Notes: generated from the letters alone by a model not told the origin. A DNA stretch of 64,000 nucleotides from Isoetes taiwanensis (GCA_021234155.1 JAJEKV010000005.1:1178001-1242000), one strand, 5' to 3'. Shown: positions 46,112-59,030, numbered from the stretch's first letter. Numbers and translations are program-made.

Positions 46112-49100
46112 TTATCTCTTTTGGAAGTTGAGATATTTGATGGCAGCAATGTATATCAGGGCGAAGATCAGCACTAACGCAACATGTAAGCCCCCTACTA
46201 CACCCAAAAAATCTTTCTTGTAGCCAAAATAGTCGTCTAAGTAGGTAGCTACACTCTTTTGTCCTTCGCCAGGAATGCTTATGAGTGTCTGCACATCTCC
46301 TAACTGAGATGTAACAAGTCCATAGAGACTCCATGCTGGTGGTGAGGCCCAATAACACCATTTCCACCAGATTGGAAGGGCCTATAAACCATCAAAGTCC
46401 ACATATTAGGACGTGCTATAAAGCTTTTTAAAAAGAGAAGGTTTCTTACATTGTGAGTAATTACAAAGCCTGCGAACAAGTTCCAAAAGGAATAACATGC
46501 TAATATTATAATGGAAGCAACTTGGTTATCTGGTGTAATAGCTGCTGACACCATGCCATAGAAGGTCATGTAGGAAAATGTGCAAAACATAAAGAAGAGA
46601 AACCAGAAAAACTTGGCAGCAGTCCATTCTAAATTCATCATCGCATAAAGAATAACCCCAAAGCCCAAGGATTGAGCAAGTATGTAGGGAAGCTCTATGA
46701 TAACCTGCTCTTAAATGAGGATGTTAGCACTGAATAATGGAATAAACTCGTTGGGAGATATGGTTTTACCTGAGCAAGTGTGTACGGAAGAGCAGAGTAC
46801 ATTCCAGCTCCTTTTTCTCTGTAATAAACTGTGCGTTCAACTAGGATAACCTCCAACACACCTGTTGCATTATTAAATCCAACAAAGAGAACAGCAGAGT
46901 ACATGGCACCCATCACATTGAATATATCTTGCTGTGTTCCTCTGCATGATCACGAGCAATACGTTTGTTATTGATAGCAGTATGTAACTAATTTTAGCCG
47001 ATATATGTACCTTTTAGATCCCAGGTTCCAAAACATAGACCCAAATATCACTGCAGTCACCATTGAGAAAAGCATTCGGATAGCTACGTAATGTGGGTTG
47101 CTCGCATATGATAAATTTTGTTTCCATAAGCATGCACGTAATTGTGTCAGAAAAGGTTGAGAGTATTTTGTTGCGAAATAAAGGTCCTGGGACCCTGCAG
47201 GTGGCACACTTGCTTCCTTGATAAATGTCTGGTTTTGTCTGAAGACAAATCCGAAATGATTATGCACTATGCATTAAGAATTTAGGAGTTATTTGTTGCG
47301 AAGTACATACTGGTATACAGGAGAGGACTTGTACAATTCAACGAAATCGACCCCAATACGAGCTTCTACCTCTTCAGAAGTCACTTCAAGCATCCACGTT
47401 GCAGGATTATAACCATCAGGAATTTTTGGTATGGATTCCACAGCCTTCACAAAAGAAAAGTGAACATTAATACTTCACCAAATGCCTTTAAAACAAATAT
47501 TTATCACCTCGAAGTAGTTAACTAGTAAGTTAGAGTGTGTGCCAAGCGGCCCCCCATATATTATCTGCCCTCCACGTTTCATCAGAATTAGCTATAGCAT
47601 AATATAAAATCGTTTGGTTAGAAAATTGCAGCTCTGATTACAGGTCAAATGAATTGGATTGAATTGAAATGATTTGATTTTATAAGTACCTCATCAAAAG
47701 CTTCAAATATTTCAATGCTTGGTTGATGTATTGTGCATACTACAGTGCGACCAGTGTTAACAGTGTTGCGCACAGTGCGCATAACTATTGCAGCAGCGCG
47801 TGCATCTAACCCAGAAGTAGGTTCATCCATGAAAATGATAGACGGATTTGCTACCAGCTCTACAGCAATTGTCAGTCTTTTTCTTTGTTCGGTAGACAAA
47901 CCCATCACTCCAGGAAGACCTACCAGGGCACCTTCCAATGGTGTAAGCTCAACAAGCTCCATGATCTCATGTACAAATAACTGGCGTGCATAAATCATGC
48001 AAATATTAGGTTGACAAAATGATTCCATTATGTATCACACTTTCTTTAGTAATATTACCTTCCTGGTTTTCACGTCAACTTCCTTCCTTAGGCGCAACCA
48101 AGCAGAGTATTCATAAACGGTGAGGTTTGGAGAATGCACATCGTTTTGCTCACAATAACCTGATATCCTGGCAAAGGTTTCTTGTTTTTTCGGGTATCCT
48201 GAAATCATAATGCTGCCTTCAATGTAGCCTGCAGTTTTTCGTCCGGCAAGCACATCCATAAGCGTGGTCTTCCCAGCTCCACTTATGCCCATTAGAGCAG
48301 TGAGGACACCTGGTCTGAACACTCCACTCGTATCAGAGAGAAGTTGCAATCTTTCCTCCACTACTTCCTGTCGCATTTGCTGTATTGAAATTTAATAGTT
48401 AAGTGACTTGAAAGACAGTGTGGTTTGATACAGATCAGACCAATGTGATACCTTAGGCATATCTACATAGTAATTAATGTGATCAAAAGCCAAGGTATAT
48501 GGCTCAAAAGGCAATGTCATTCCCTTTGTAAAACCTTCTTTCTTTCCAATGTTTCTGGAATTTTGGGTGGAAAGTCCCTTTGCATCTGGTGAGAACCGAG
48601 TGAGCACCAAAAACCTGATGGTGTGATAAATAAAAGCATCTCAAATGTTTCATTTTGGTACCTTCTAATTCGCATATGCTTGAGCTATAATTCGATACAT
48701 TTACCCCTGTACGGGTAGCCAGCTTTTCAGAAAGCAGTTTTTCTGAGAGGGGGGCCTGAGACTTGCTTAGGGCTGTCAAAAAAGCAAACTCGATTGTGAA
48801 CAAATATGTAGTAATGCCTCATGCCAGTACGGTTACTAGAATGTCTTACGCTTTAAATATGTCAGTGCCACCATAAATCCAATATTGAACAGAATGGCGA
48901 ATCCAAATTCTGCCCCTAGACCCAACCAAACCCAGCTTTCATTTGCAAAAAGTCCTCGGGAACGTAAGACTTGTTCGCCTATGGTCAGTGTTGAGTCATT
49001 GGAGCTCTGCATGACAGATGAGCACATGTTAGTCACTTCCTGTGTTAGGATTGCATGAACTACTTGGCATACCTTCTGCCATCTTTTGGCAAGAAATTCA

Positions 49101-52100
49101 TTCGCACCAATGGCATTTTGTCCATACATCATTGGAGAAATCCAGTAACTCCATATCCACCATGCTGGGATATCATCTGTTACAATTGGACTGAACTTTT
49201 GTAAGGGATAATGTGTATGATATTTCCATACTTTTCAATGGAATGGTTACCTCTAGAAATAATAAAACCTCCCATGATAAACACAAGCATAAGTGCAAGG
49301 TTTCCAAATGTGCTTGCTATGAGCATATTACGACCAACACCCGCCAAGAACCTAAAAATGTTCTGCGCCATCTGACTTACCATGAACAGCACAATGAATT
49401 GTTGGAAAAATCTGCATGAGACAGCATCTAGTTAAGAGATGGCCATTAATTATGCTTTGGGAAACAGTTAGTATGCAACTATACAATTTGCAACAGAGCC
49501 AGAGCCATGGCCTACACATGGAACCAACTAACCTGCCAATCTCAGGGGCAAAGCCAATTGTCCAATAGCTCACAAATACCCATATTGCAGTTTCCATCAA
49601 AGAAACGGGTATCCTTAGAATGGTTGATGGCACTGACCATGCCCATGCAGGATAGAAGAATGAATCTCTTTGTTTGTAAAAGACAGGGAGGTTCTTGACG
49701 GTCAATGCTAGTTCCACAAAACTATTGAACATGATATTCAGTAAACCAAAAAACAAGGCACCCTGGTACTTATTTCCATCTTGAACGGTATCATGCTTCA
49801 TAGTTGTTCGGAAAAACACTGACATGGTAACCAGCGCAAGAAACAATAACTGCAAGCAAGGCAATTTAGTAATTACAATAGATTTGGCATCGGTTCTAGC
49901 AAGTTAATAAGAACCCATCATACCTTTATAAATAGAAAAATGTAAATAGATGAGTTACTCTTCATGAGTGACCACTCTCTAGAAAAGCATGCCTTCAAAA
50001 GCTCCCATTTTGCTAATCCATATTTTTGAGTTGATAATGCTGCAGGATGGGATTTTGTTTTATCGTAAGGTTGTTTCAACTCTTCATCAAGTGCCTTGCC
50101 CAAATGGAAACTAGAGAAATCATCTGCAAATGTTTTCACAGGCACATAGCAATAGGGTGTCGTTCTATCTGCCCAATATTGTTTCTGATCTTTAATTGAA
50201 GTGACCTGAAAAGGAAGTATCAATAGTGCTCCTACATCCAGCTAGCAGGCATTTGGTTTAGAAGAGTGAACCTCTTGAACAAAGTCAGCAATGTTCTTCC
50301 TCTCCGGACATTTGAATCCCTTAGATATAAAATAGTCAAGGACTGATTCACGAGGTCCTTGATAGATAATATGTCCTTCAGAAAGGAGCATAATGTCATC
50401 AAAAAGTTCGAATGTTTCTGGAGAAGGCTGCAGCAAGGATACCAACAAGGTAATGCCCAATGCATGGACAGTCTGCCTTAGATATTTGACAATCTGGAAA
50501 GTGGTTGCACTGTCCAGTCCAGTTGAAATTTCGTCCATAAACAATGCTTTGGCAGGTCCAACTATTATCTCTCCTGGACAACATGAATTATTGCATGAGA
50601 CCAGAGAACATCAAATAACTCAAGCTTAACTTTAAACAACATACAGTGATAAAAAATGTATGACCTATTGTAACACGTTTTTTTTGGCCTCCAGAAATTC
50701 CTCGTTGCATATTATCCCCCACTAAGGTGTCCGCACAAAATTCAAGTCCAAGAACCTGTAGGAAGAATGATTCTTATGGCTCCTTTATGCACTACAGCAA
50801 ATAGGATTTGTTACCTTTAAAATATAATCTGTCACTATACTTTCTTGTTGCATAGTTGCTGCCTAAACGTACCACATAAAAGGTGGATAAGCATTTTTTG
50901 AATAACCATCAAGGCGAATGAGAGTACTAACTTTAAGAAGAGCATCAAGCACAGGATCTGGTTTAATTCCTGCATCTCTCTCCCTTCTACAAAGTTCAGC
51001 GAACATATCTGCAGCAGTAAGAAATCGATGGCTTGTAGCTCATGGAAATTTGGCCCATCAACAGGTAATCTAAAAAGCTTGATATATTTGTGCCCCATCT
51101 TACCATATCGGTTTCCAACTCCTTGACACCGAGCTGAGAAGTCCAGCACTTGCCTCACTGTCATCTCGCCCATATGAACATCATGTTGGCTAATATATGC
51201 AGATGTCTTCTGGGGAATAAACTCATTGAAATCATGTCCGTTGTAGGTGACTCTGCCCTTCGCCTGCATAGTCACATCATTGCTTATTACAAGGCCTTTA
51301 GATTGCTTATTACAAGGCTTATTACAGTTCTACCTTTAGATTAGGATCGAGTTTCCCAGCTAGCGCCAACAGAAGTGTAGATTTTCCAGAGCCCGGAGAA
51401 CCAAGTAGCAATGTCATCCTAATAGTTCCATAGAAGCCTCGTTAGGGAAGTACTAGGCAGGATCCTGAAACTTCTATTGATGCTCACCTTGACGGTTTAA
51501 TAATTCCACTAACATCATTCAGAATAGTGAAATCCCTTCTTTTTGATGCCCGAAGATTAAGCCCTTCTAGAACAGTCTACATAATATGGCAGACAGATTG
51601 AAGCAAGCTTTACATGAGCATAACGAAGCGAAGGACTTTAATTACCTCAATACTATTCATGATGAAGTTCCAATTTGTAGGTTGTGCCCTGCTTCCAACT
51701 GATATTTTGGCATTCACAAACAAATTCTCAAATCGGACCTCAATTGTTGGGAGTTCAATTCCGACCCTACAAGTTTGAATGAGAAAAATAAAGAAGTCAA
51801 TATTGACACAGGTGTGAGAAAGAAATTCCAACAGAGGATTATAACGAGCTTCCAAAGGCTACATTTGGATCTTTGTTTCACATTGCCAATAGATATGAAG
51901 GAAGAGAAGGAAAACATGATGGAGGAGATCAAGCATTTTTCACACCTTCAACTGGTCTGTGTCCGAACCACATACAAAATTAGAAACAAAATTAACTTAA
52001 GTCTACCCATAAATGACATACAGAAACAAAACTAATCTTAGAAGAAAACAAAAACTTACGCATTTATCCTCTGGAGGATCCTGCGCAAGAGCTTCTCATT

Positions 52101-52355
52101 GTCCTCCTCTACTACACGGAGGACACGTTCTAAAAGATCTCGCCTTTCTAAACCTCCCAAATTAACAACATCAAGAATATCTTCGGCATTGCCACAGCTC
52201 CTGATACTCTTACTTCGAGTACTAGACAACCTCTCAATAGCTGCCCATTTAAGAGCCTCCTCGTCATCTAGTTGCAAATCCAAATCCATGGATGATCCTC
52301 TGGATGATATTGTGGACAAGGATGCCATTGCAACGCCATAGCTCTCGAATGCCAT
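46112..52355 (-). CDS. full-size ABCG (PDR-type) transporter, 24 exons
   Basis: The exons, in transcription order, are 52355-52060, 51766-51646, 51577-51488, 51418-51334, 51263-51104, 51008-50932, 50862-50815, 50755-50665, 50573-50272, 50205-49924, 49849-49533, 49411-49251, 49176-49073, 49006-48850, 48772-48662, 48585-48452, 48379-48059, 47980-47700, 47591-47508, 47444-47311, 47238-47011, 46941-46770, 46704-46450 and 46381-46112. They total 4281 nt (1426 residues plus stop), all GT-AG. Order is NBD1-TMD1-NBD2-TMD2. NBD1 has Walker [10 protein letters not shown], signature ISGGQKKR and [16 protein letters not shown]2 has [17 protein letters not shown] and [15 protein letters not shown]. The N-terminus has the PDR-typical [14 protein letters not shown] and [13 protein letters not shown]. 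Plant PDRs are plasma-membrane exporters of terpenoids, phenolics, hormones or toxins; the substrate cannot be inferred. Confidence 0.93.
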
Positions 52356-53749
52356 ATAGCTCCAAACTAAAATCCCTGCGCATCAAGCTTTTGCTGCATT
52401 CTGTTGGCCCAAATGTATCATCAGTGGTAGCTTGCTCATAATACTTATAAGATGGGCTAATCTTAGTTTCAGCACCAAGCAATAACTTTGCATGCAATTG
52501 CGTATCCAACTTCCCGCTGCCTTTTTTTAAGACTTATAGACATGTGAGCAGCCTATTAAATATATACAGTCAATGGTCCTCTAATATTATACGGGTACTC
52601 GCCATCTTTTGACTATGGCCGTCGGATTCTAGGCTTCAACCAGTTTTTCAACTGTGGGGCATGTCTAACATGTTGGTGGCAAGGATCAGATTTTCTTTCA
52701 GCTTGTGGGCGTTGAATTTCATGTTTAACAATTTGTTTCCTAAGTCATGAATGGCAGGAATCCAATTTCATTTGCAACTTGTGGGCATTGAACTAACTTG
52801 TCCAAGAAGTTTGTCCCCTATCACTTGGGGGCCCTTTGGTATGCATGGACAATCAAATTATTTTAATTGGGTTGGTATACATCACCTCCATTCCTACCCT
52901 TAGGTTTCTATCGAATCTCGACGAAGTATCGAATCTTGATGAAGAAGTACAGTATTTACAGATTTTACATCCAAGATAGACATCATAGGACCAATTTTTG
53001 CTTCCTCCATTTATTTCTTGATAGAGATGGTGGCATTAAGTCTATAATTTTTCTCTCTTAGATGGCCATAGTTTTGTAGATGTATAAAAGCAATTTTTCT
53101 TGTTGCTCAAAACGATATTGGCAAATTATCAGGCAAACACCTTTAGGCAGTTTGCATATAAAACATTAAAAGCTTTGTAAAGGTAATGATTGAATGCAAA
53201 CATCAAACATTTTCAAGTTCGACATAAAGTTATTAAAAAATATAAATGGTCTTACCTCCTAGCGGAAAGTAGAGTAAAGCCCTATCAAAAAGGTATTGCA
53301 AAGAAGTGGTTTAGCATTGCGATGCTAGGATTATGATGTTAAAGGTGATGCCTCTGTGATGCCCCCAAAAGGTGGGATTAAATCCTACCCTACAAACTGA
53401 GCATGTGCCACAAAAATTTACCCAACGGAAGTGAGAGAAGTTGTAAGTATGCTTTGACTGGAATAGGAGGGGGATGGGGGACCTCCCGTTTGCCAGACGC
53501 GTTGTTTTGGGAATTGCTAAGTGTTCTATCAATGGCGATCCCCAATGTGGTAGAATTGAAATATGGAATGTGCTCACTTTATCCATTAGTTGTGGGGGAT
53601 TGCTTTCTCTATCTAGTGGGAGGATAAGAAAGCAGGCTAGTCAGTTCTTAAAAATTAAGTACTGCAAGGGAAGTTGGTGGAGACCTAGAAATACAAGTTG
53701 ACTAGACTAGAGTAGCCTACCCTACCCTACCACTAGACATGTTTGGCGA
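52356..53749. other. region upstream of the ABCG gene, no gene seen
   Basis: This holds the presumed promoter of the transporter on the minus strand. No TATA box can be placed with confidence. Plus-strand ORFs at 52867-53061 and 53403-53701 lack family features. TACCCTACCCTACC near 53720 is a short simple repeat. Confidence 0.5.
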
Positions 53750-53805
53750 ACATGAGGTCACCCATCCCAGTTGTATTACAGCCAAAGCGCGTTTAATTTG
53801 AAGCA
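53750..53805 (-). ncRNA. 5S rRNA-like fragment
   Basis: The minus strand reads AAATTAAACGCGCTTTGGCTG, then a short gap, then CTGGGATGGGTGACCTC. This resembles the internal control region of plant 5S rRNA (AAGTTAAGCGTGCTTGGGCG ... GGATGGGTGACCTC). The 5' third and the 3' end of 5S are not recognisable, so it is a pseudogene or the head of a 5S-derived SINE. Confidence 0.5.
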
Positions 53806-54019
53806 CATTTCACAGTCTTCATCAACTTCCCTTTCTTCTATTGGCAAAAACTTTGGTGGCACATCATTTCGCACTATGCTACGATCCCACCTTAATACGT
53901 ACCTTTGCTACACTCAAATTTGATATCTAGAAGCTCTCTAAGTAAGCTTGCCAAGATTCAAAAATATCCTAAGTTTGGCATTCTAACATGCTGTTTTGAG
54001 CAATTATAAGAAGATAGGG

Positions 54020-54490
54020 TTTTTGCGTCATTACGTTTTACGATTTGACACAATTGTGTCAGAAGCTTGAAAGTGACACAAATTAATTTAATTGCGTCAG
54101 AACTTGTATCAATGTAGTTGTGTCAATAGCAACGTCATTTTTGTTACATATTTGTGTCAAAATTTTATTACTTTTTCGTTAGCATTTTTAATAATGATTA
54201 TATCATGTATTGTGAAAAGATTGTGATATTCATTGAGTCAAATATAGCAATAAATTTGTGTCCACTATAAAAACGCTAGTTCTAAAGTTTTGGGTCAATT
54301 TTGTTACACATTTGTGTCATATTTCGTGTTAGATTGTTGTCATATTTTGTGAAGCGTTTGTATCATTTTAGTAGTGTTTATTTTATGTCAATTCTCTATC
54401 ATGTATTGTGGCACTTAAATGTCAATGTAGTGACATTGTGAAGTACATAGATATCTTGACGCAAAGGGCTAAGTTTGACACAAAAGTGCC
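54020..54490. repeat. TGTGTCA/TGACACA-rich tract
   Basis: About sixteen copies of GTGTCA, GCGTCA, TGTCA or their complements occur in 470 bp, on both strands (for example GACACAATTGTGTCA at 54047). Dense short sub-terminal motifs are typical of CACTA-type or other DNA-transposon ends. A CACTA terminus is only weakly suggested at CACTAGCTAG near 54490. Confidence 0.45.
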
Positions 54491-54792
54491 ACTAGCTAGT
54501 ATAGGGGAAATAAGCTTGCAAATAAACATTTTATAGTATTCAATTAGGCTGGCATGGTTTTTAATGATATGCTAACCGTAAAAACTACTTTAGAAGTATG
54601 GCATAAACATTATATCCAATATGTCATGTGTATATGCATGTATGTTCTTAGTCCTTATATGGCTAATCAAAATTGCAAGAAAAGCAATTTAGAGCAAACT
54701 TTTACAAAATATTCGACGTAAATTGTCATAAAGCATTGAATTGGTCTTCAATATCATGCTCAATATCGTACTCTACGAGGAATATGCCTTCT

Positions 54793-55557
54793 CTAATTAT
54801 AATGAATTAACAACTCATCACCAGGCTTTAAGCTACGTGTAGCACAAACAACAACATAGGTCCCAACTATGGGACCGTCCATAGTATTGTGGAATAGGTT
54901 CAATGCAATCTACTTCCATAAATCTTGCATTAGGAAGCACACCATAAATGCCACATGAACTATTAATTAATCCTGCAATGTTGCCATGCGATTGTGGCCT
55001 CCCATCAACATATATCCGGGCATCTCGATACTTGATCCCAACCTCGCTCAATGATGCTGCATTTGATGTGATCCCATATGTTGACATGCTTGGCATCCAT
55101 GAAGACAATTCATGCCACGTCCCCCAATCATAAGCAGGACCTCTATAAGCCATCAATATGACAAAATTATTTGTTTTAGACACATTACCTGGTTCCATTA
55201 TGTATAAGCTTCTTCCTACATTGGGTTTCAAAATGGATGGAGCTACATGTACGTGCGGCCCCAGTAATAAAACTCTTGTAACACCGAGGGCAAGCTTCCT
55301 TCCAAACATCCATGCATCTTACGGTTATAAGGCATGACTTTTTCTAGCAAAGCTTTTGGCATTGACATAACAAGGTCATTTTCAGTCTCATTATCATGAT
55401 CCAAATTTAGAGTAGCAAATCGATTTTTTATTTGCATTGCTGCAGTGTTAGACCTAGTGCGGGCACGTGTACTTGATCTTGGACTATGGCCATGCAAAGC
55501 AAAGTCCTCAATGCTAGAATTTTGTTCTTCCTTTTCTGAGTTGTTACTACTCTTCAT
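54793..55557 (-). pseudogene. SET-domain protein pseudogene
   Basis: It starts MKSSNNSEKEEQNSSIEDFA. After a frame change near 55270 it continues FVILMAYRGPAYDWGTWHEL, then RIYVDGRPQSHGNIAGLINS and PNARFMEVD. After a second frame change near 54890 it continues VVVCATRSLKPGDELLIHYN and stops at 54793. The GNIAGxINSS...NARF and ATRxLKPGDELLIxYN pairs are the hallmark end of a SET domain, found in protein-lysine methyltransferases. It is short and lacks pre-SET zinc-binding cysteines. Two frameshifts argue against function unless these are unrecognised introns. It neighbours a motif-dense tract that might be a transposon end. Confidence 0.68.
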
Positions 55558-58525
55558 CCATCGTCTAACATAAATTTTCGTGCACTATTTCATTGATCTC
55601 AATAACACAAAGTGATTGCATATACCCAATTTCCAGAACTGATTTCTTCTATTAACCAGAGAACAGGCCATGGACCATCCATAGACGTCAACTGCCACTA
55701 CGACTTGCATACGCTACCACCTTCAATAGCTGCACGGGACTAACATTGGATCGTGTCGTACTTGACTTCGGGACAAATGTCTTTGCACACGATCAACTAT
55801 ACACGGTGCTTACGCGCATATGAAACAGACAAGACGTTCTTATCCTTCTATCTCCAGAGAACACAACGAGATGTACTGCAAACATTGTCTACAAGGAGCT
55901 CCTCTTATATATGTTCTCCTCACCCTCGTCTTTGCAAGTCATTGTGGTTAATAAAGAATAGGAGTTGAGATAAGGTATGCAATCTTCATCTTTCATGGGC
56001 ACACACTGCGACCACTATCCCTTGTTAAGCTACATCCTGTCATCTCCTCCCCTCTTCCCCCAACAACCAAAAAAAAGAAAAGTTCCTCTTTCTAGCCCGT
56101 ATGATAAATGGCCTGTTGTTCGACTACCATGAGATTCCCGTCATCTATGTTTAGTGAAAACTGAGAGAAAAAGAAATAGAGAATGGAAAACATGTCTATT
56201 GCAGTGGCGGTCTACTGGTCAAGTTATTGGTCACGAGGGACTCCATTAAGGCCCAAAACCCACAGACAAATATCGGGTGATGCAAAACGGAAAAGAAAAG
56301 AAAAAAACATATAAAGGAAGGAGAAAATGGCGATGAAAAAGATGTACATCACGGTGATGGCCTAGTGGTGAAGCAAATGGTTATGGGCGATCCCCCCAGC
56401 CAGGCCCAAAACCCACTGAATATCATCGGATGCAAGAATCGAAAGAAAAAAGAAAGAATCACAAAACTACCGCAGTTCAAAAATGGGAATCTCATAGTCG
56501 TCAACTACATGCATGAAAACACGTGCAATAGTCTGGGTTCAACTCTTGCATGTTCTCGAACTGAAAAAAGTCTTAACTCATGATTTCCACAAATCTATAA
56601 TAAAATGAACTGAATAGGACCATATTATCAACTATGGACATTAATGCTAGAGTTAACCGGGTATTCTCAATTGTTCATCTTTACATAAATATATATAAAA
56701 CCAGGTGTTTGCTTCTACAAGCGGAAATGCAGATTCCTTTCTTTGCTCGTACTTTTTAACTGGTGTACAAGCATTAGTCCTTTCTTTGCTTGTGCTTTTT
56801 AACTGGTGTACAAGCATTAGAATTTGCTGCATCTTTGCTCGTAAAGACATATTACACACTACTGGACATTCAACATTTCCCAGTAAGAACTAAAGACCAA
56901 AGAATGGTGTGGACACATACATGCCTATGAGCACATAGGATCAACGAAAACAAAAAAATACTACTTGTATATGTGGGCATAGAAAGGAATTCCTAAATAA
57001 TATGTCATTTCTATATGCGCATGGACAAGCACCTAGTTTTGTCAACATCTATCCTACACTTGCATAGGGTAGAGCTTTAAAATATATCGCTTGTCCATGC
57101 GCGCATAAACAAGCATTTAAATCACAGTTCCATTGAATGTAATTAAAATTTGCAGAATGCATATAGCTGCAGAGAAACCTTTACAATAAGGAAATTTTCA
57201 AAGCCCTCTTAGTCCTTGAATCCAAATAATTAAATCCTTCAGATCTTTCAGAAATAATTGATCTTGCTAGATTTATAAAAATATTCTAACAACCTTACTT
57301 GAGCATGGGTAGAAAGTTAAGATAAAAGAAAAGGCCATGAATGCTAATAATATCCCTGCAACTAAGGGGCCTAGCTGCAAATTTTTAAACAAAACTATGT
57401 TAAAACTAGTAAGTGAGTTACTACATTGTTACAAGTAAGAATTTAAATCATAAAATTAACTGAACATGCTTCTTTAAATCATAAACTTAACTAAAAACGC
57501 TTTTAAAGGCAAGCTGTTGTTCCATAAACAAAGCAAATCAGGCATCTAGCTCTAGAAATTACTTGCAAAGAGAAGAAATAACTCAGAATATCTCAAAATT
57601 TTACCTGAAAGTACTTGCAAAATCATCAAAATCCACATGCAAAATCACCTTCTAAATCACCTCAAACCTCATTTTACAAAAGAAAAAGGACCAAATTTAT
57701 CTGCAAGATTGTCCCATAATGCTTTTCCATAAGTTTTCAAAGTAGAAACAACAGAACTAATAGATCAATAGATAGAATCTTCTTATCTCAGCAATTATGC
57801 TAGGGTTAGAGAAATACAGAAGTAATCCTGCTGCAAAAGCTCCGGGTACGAGGTGTGATTTCAAGATCCCTTCCTGCAAAGCCCTATTACTACATTTGAC
57901 CTGCTCTTTTGTGATCAAAGCCCTAAAATAATATTCAAAGCATAAGCATAGCAAGGAAGGAAGAGCTCGGCCAAAGCTTTAGATCCTAGCAAGACCTCCG
58001 ATTGCAAGACTGCAAGACCTCAAGACTGCAAGATCTCCGACTACAAGACCTCCAATTTCTGCGTCTTCCCAAAAGTATGCAACCAAAGTATCCTGAAAGG
58101 GAGATCTTCCTCCGATTCCTGTGATGAAGTCGAATCCTGTGCCTGGCCAAAAAAAAAATATAACTTTGCGCTATGCGCGCATAGCATAAAAAACTTGCCC
58201 ATGCGCACATAGCCCCTACCTACCATGTACCTCCTACCTATCCATTTTTTCTACCATGTTATTGTTTCTATCTACCTATTTTCCTCCCAACCTACCATTA
58301 TTTTGTTAATCTTTTTTATTACACAAAAGGTTGTAATCTACGTATCCTAACAATATCTTCTTGACTACTATGAGCACTTAGCTTGACAACATTTTGATGT
58401 GCAAAGTGACAACTTGTGTCTTCAAGTTGGTTCTACTTAGATAGCTCAATAACATTGTCTTCCTTAGCCATGGGTATACACATGCATAAAGTTTTGTGTA
58501 GTCACAGTGCTAAGTCATGATATTT
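55558..58525. other. intergenic region with small repeats, no gene
   Basis: Two related blocks near 56200 and 56355 share GGCCCAAAACCCAC plus an A-box-like GGCCTAGTGGTGA in the second; they may be SINE relics. A 46-bp tandem duplication lies at 56735-56825 (TTTTTAACTGGTGTACAAGC). A CAAGACCTC-type minisatellite is at about 57990-58050. A perfect palindrome GCTATGCGCGCATAGC is at 58170-58185, with variants scattered from about 57010 to 59120. ORFs here are not supported. Confidence 0.5.
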
Positions 58526-58680
58526 TGTAACGTTCCTAACCGACATGCCCTTAACCTGGGCAAAACTGTCTAGATGTTTATGAGTAGTCACTTCTACCCA
58601 TTTATGCCGGTGTCTGGGGAACACCCCAAAGGCACATTCAAGGATCGAATACTCGAGCGGTCTACCATGGGCCCGTTACT
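58526..58680 (-). repeat. TRIM 3' LTR (minus-strand sense)
   Basis: 155 bp, matching 58819-58976 with scattered substitutions and a small indel. The terminal A expected at 58680 is T. Confidence 0.9.
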
Positions 58681-58804
58681 GTCTCTCCCACTAGAACTAT
58701 GCTCGTCCTCGAGCATCCAAGGCTATACCATGTCACAATGATTATCAAGTCTTTGTAAATTACCAATACATATAGGCACCCATGGAGACTTGAACTCGAG
58801 ACCT

Positions 58805-58816
58805 GCTCTGATACCA
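58805..58816 (-). promoter_or_regulatory. TRIM primer-binding site
   Basis: TGGTATCAGAGC on the minus strand, complementary to initiator-Met tRNA, identical to the site at 2115-2126. Confidence 0.9.
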
Positions 58817-58818
58817 AA

Positions 58819-58976
58819 TGTAACGTTCCTAACCGACATGCCCTTAACCAACTGGACAAAACCGTCTAGACGTTTATGAGTAGTCTCTTCTACCCATTTA
58901 TGCCGGTGTCTCGGGAACGCCCCAAAAGCACATTCATGGATTGAATACTCGAGCGGTCTACCATGGGCCCGTTACA
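58819..58976 (-). repeat. TRIM 5' LTR (minus-strand sense)
   Basis: 158 bp with intact TGTAACG...CGTTACA ends. Confidence 0.92.
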
Positions 58977-59030
58977 TATTTTGCATTATTGTTAATTCTA
59001 TAACACTCTTTCCAATGGTTCACACTCTTG

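Larger units (their letters stand above)
58526..58976 (-). mobile_element. TRIM element, complete, 451 bp
   Basis: Two direct terminal repeats (58526-58680 and 58819-58976) both start TGTAACGTTCCTAACCGAC and end with GGGCCCGTTAC. They enclose a 138-bp interior without coding capacity. A perfect 5-bp target duplication TATTT flanks the element (58521-58525 and 58977-58981). On the minus strand the primer site TGGTATCAGAGC (58816-58805) lies 2 bp after the 5' LTR, and a purine-rich GTGGGAGAGAC tract adjoins the 3' LTR. This is the full signature of a terminal-repeat retrotransposon in miniature. It must use another element's enzymes. Confidence 0.93.
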
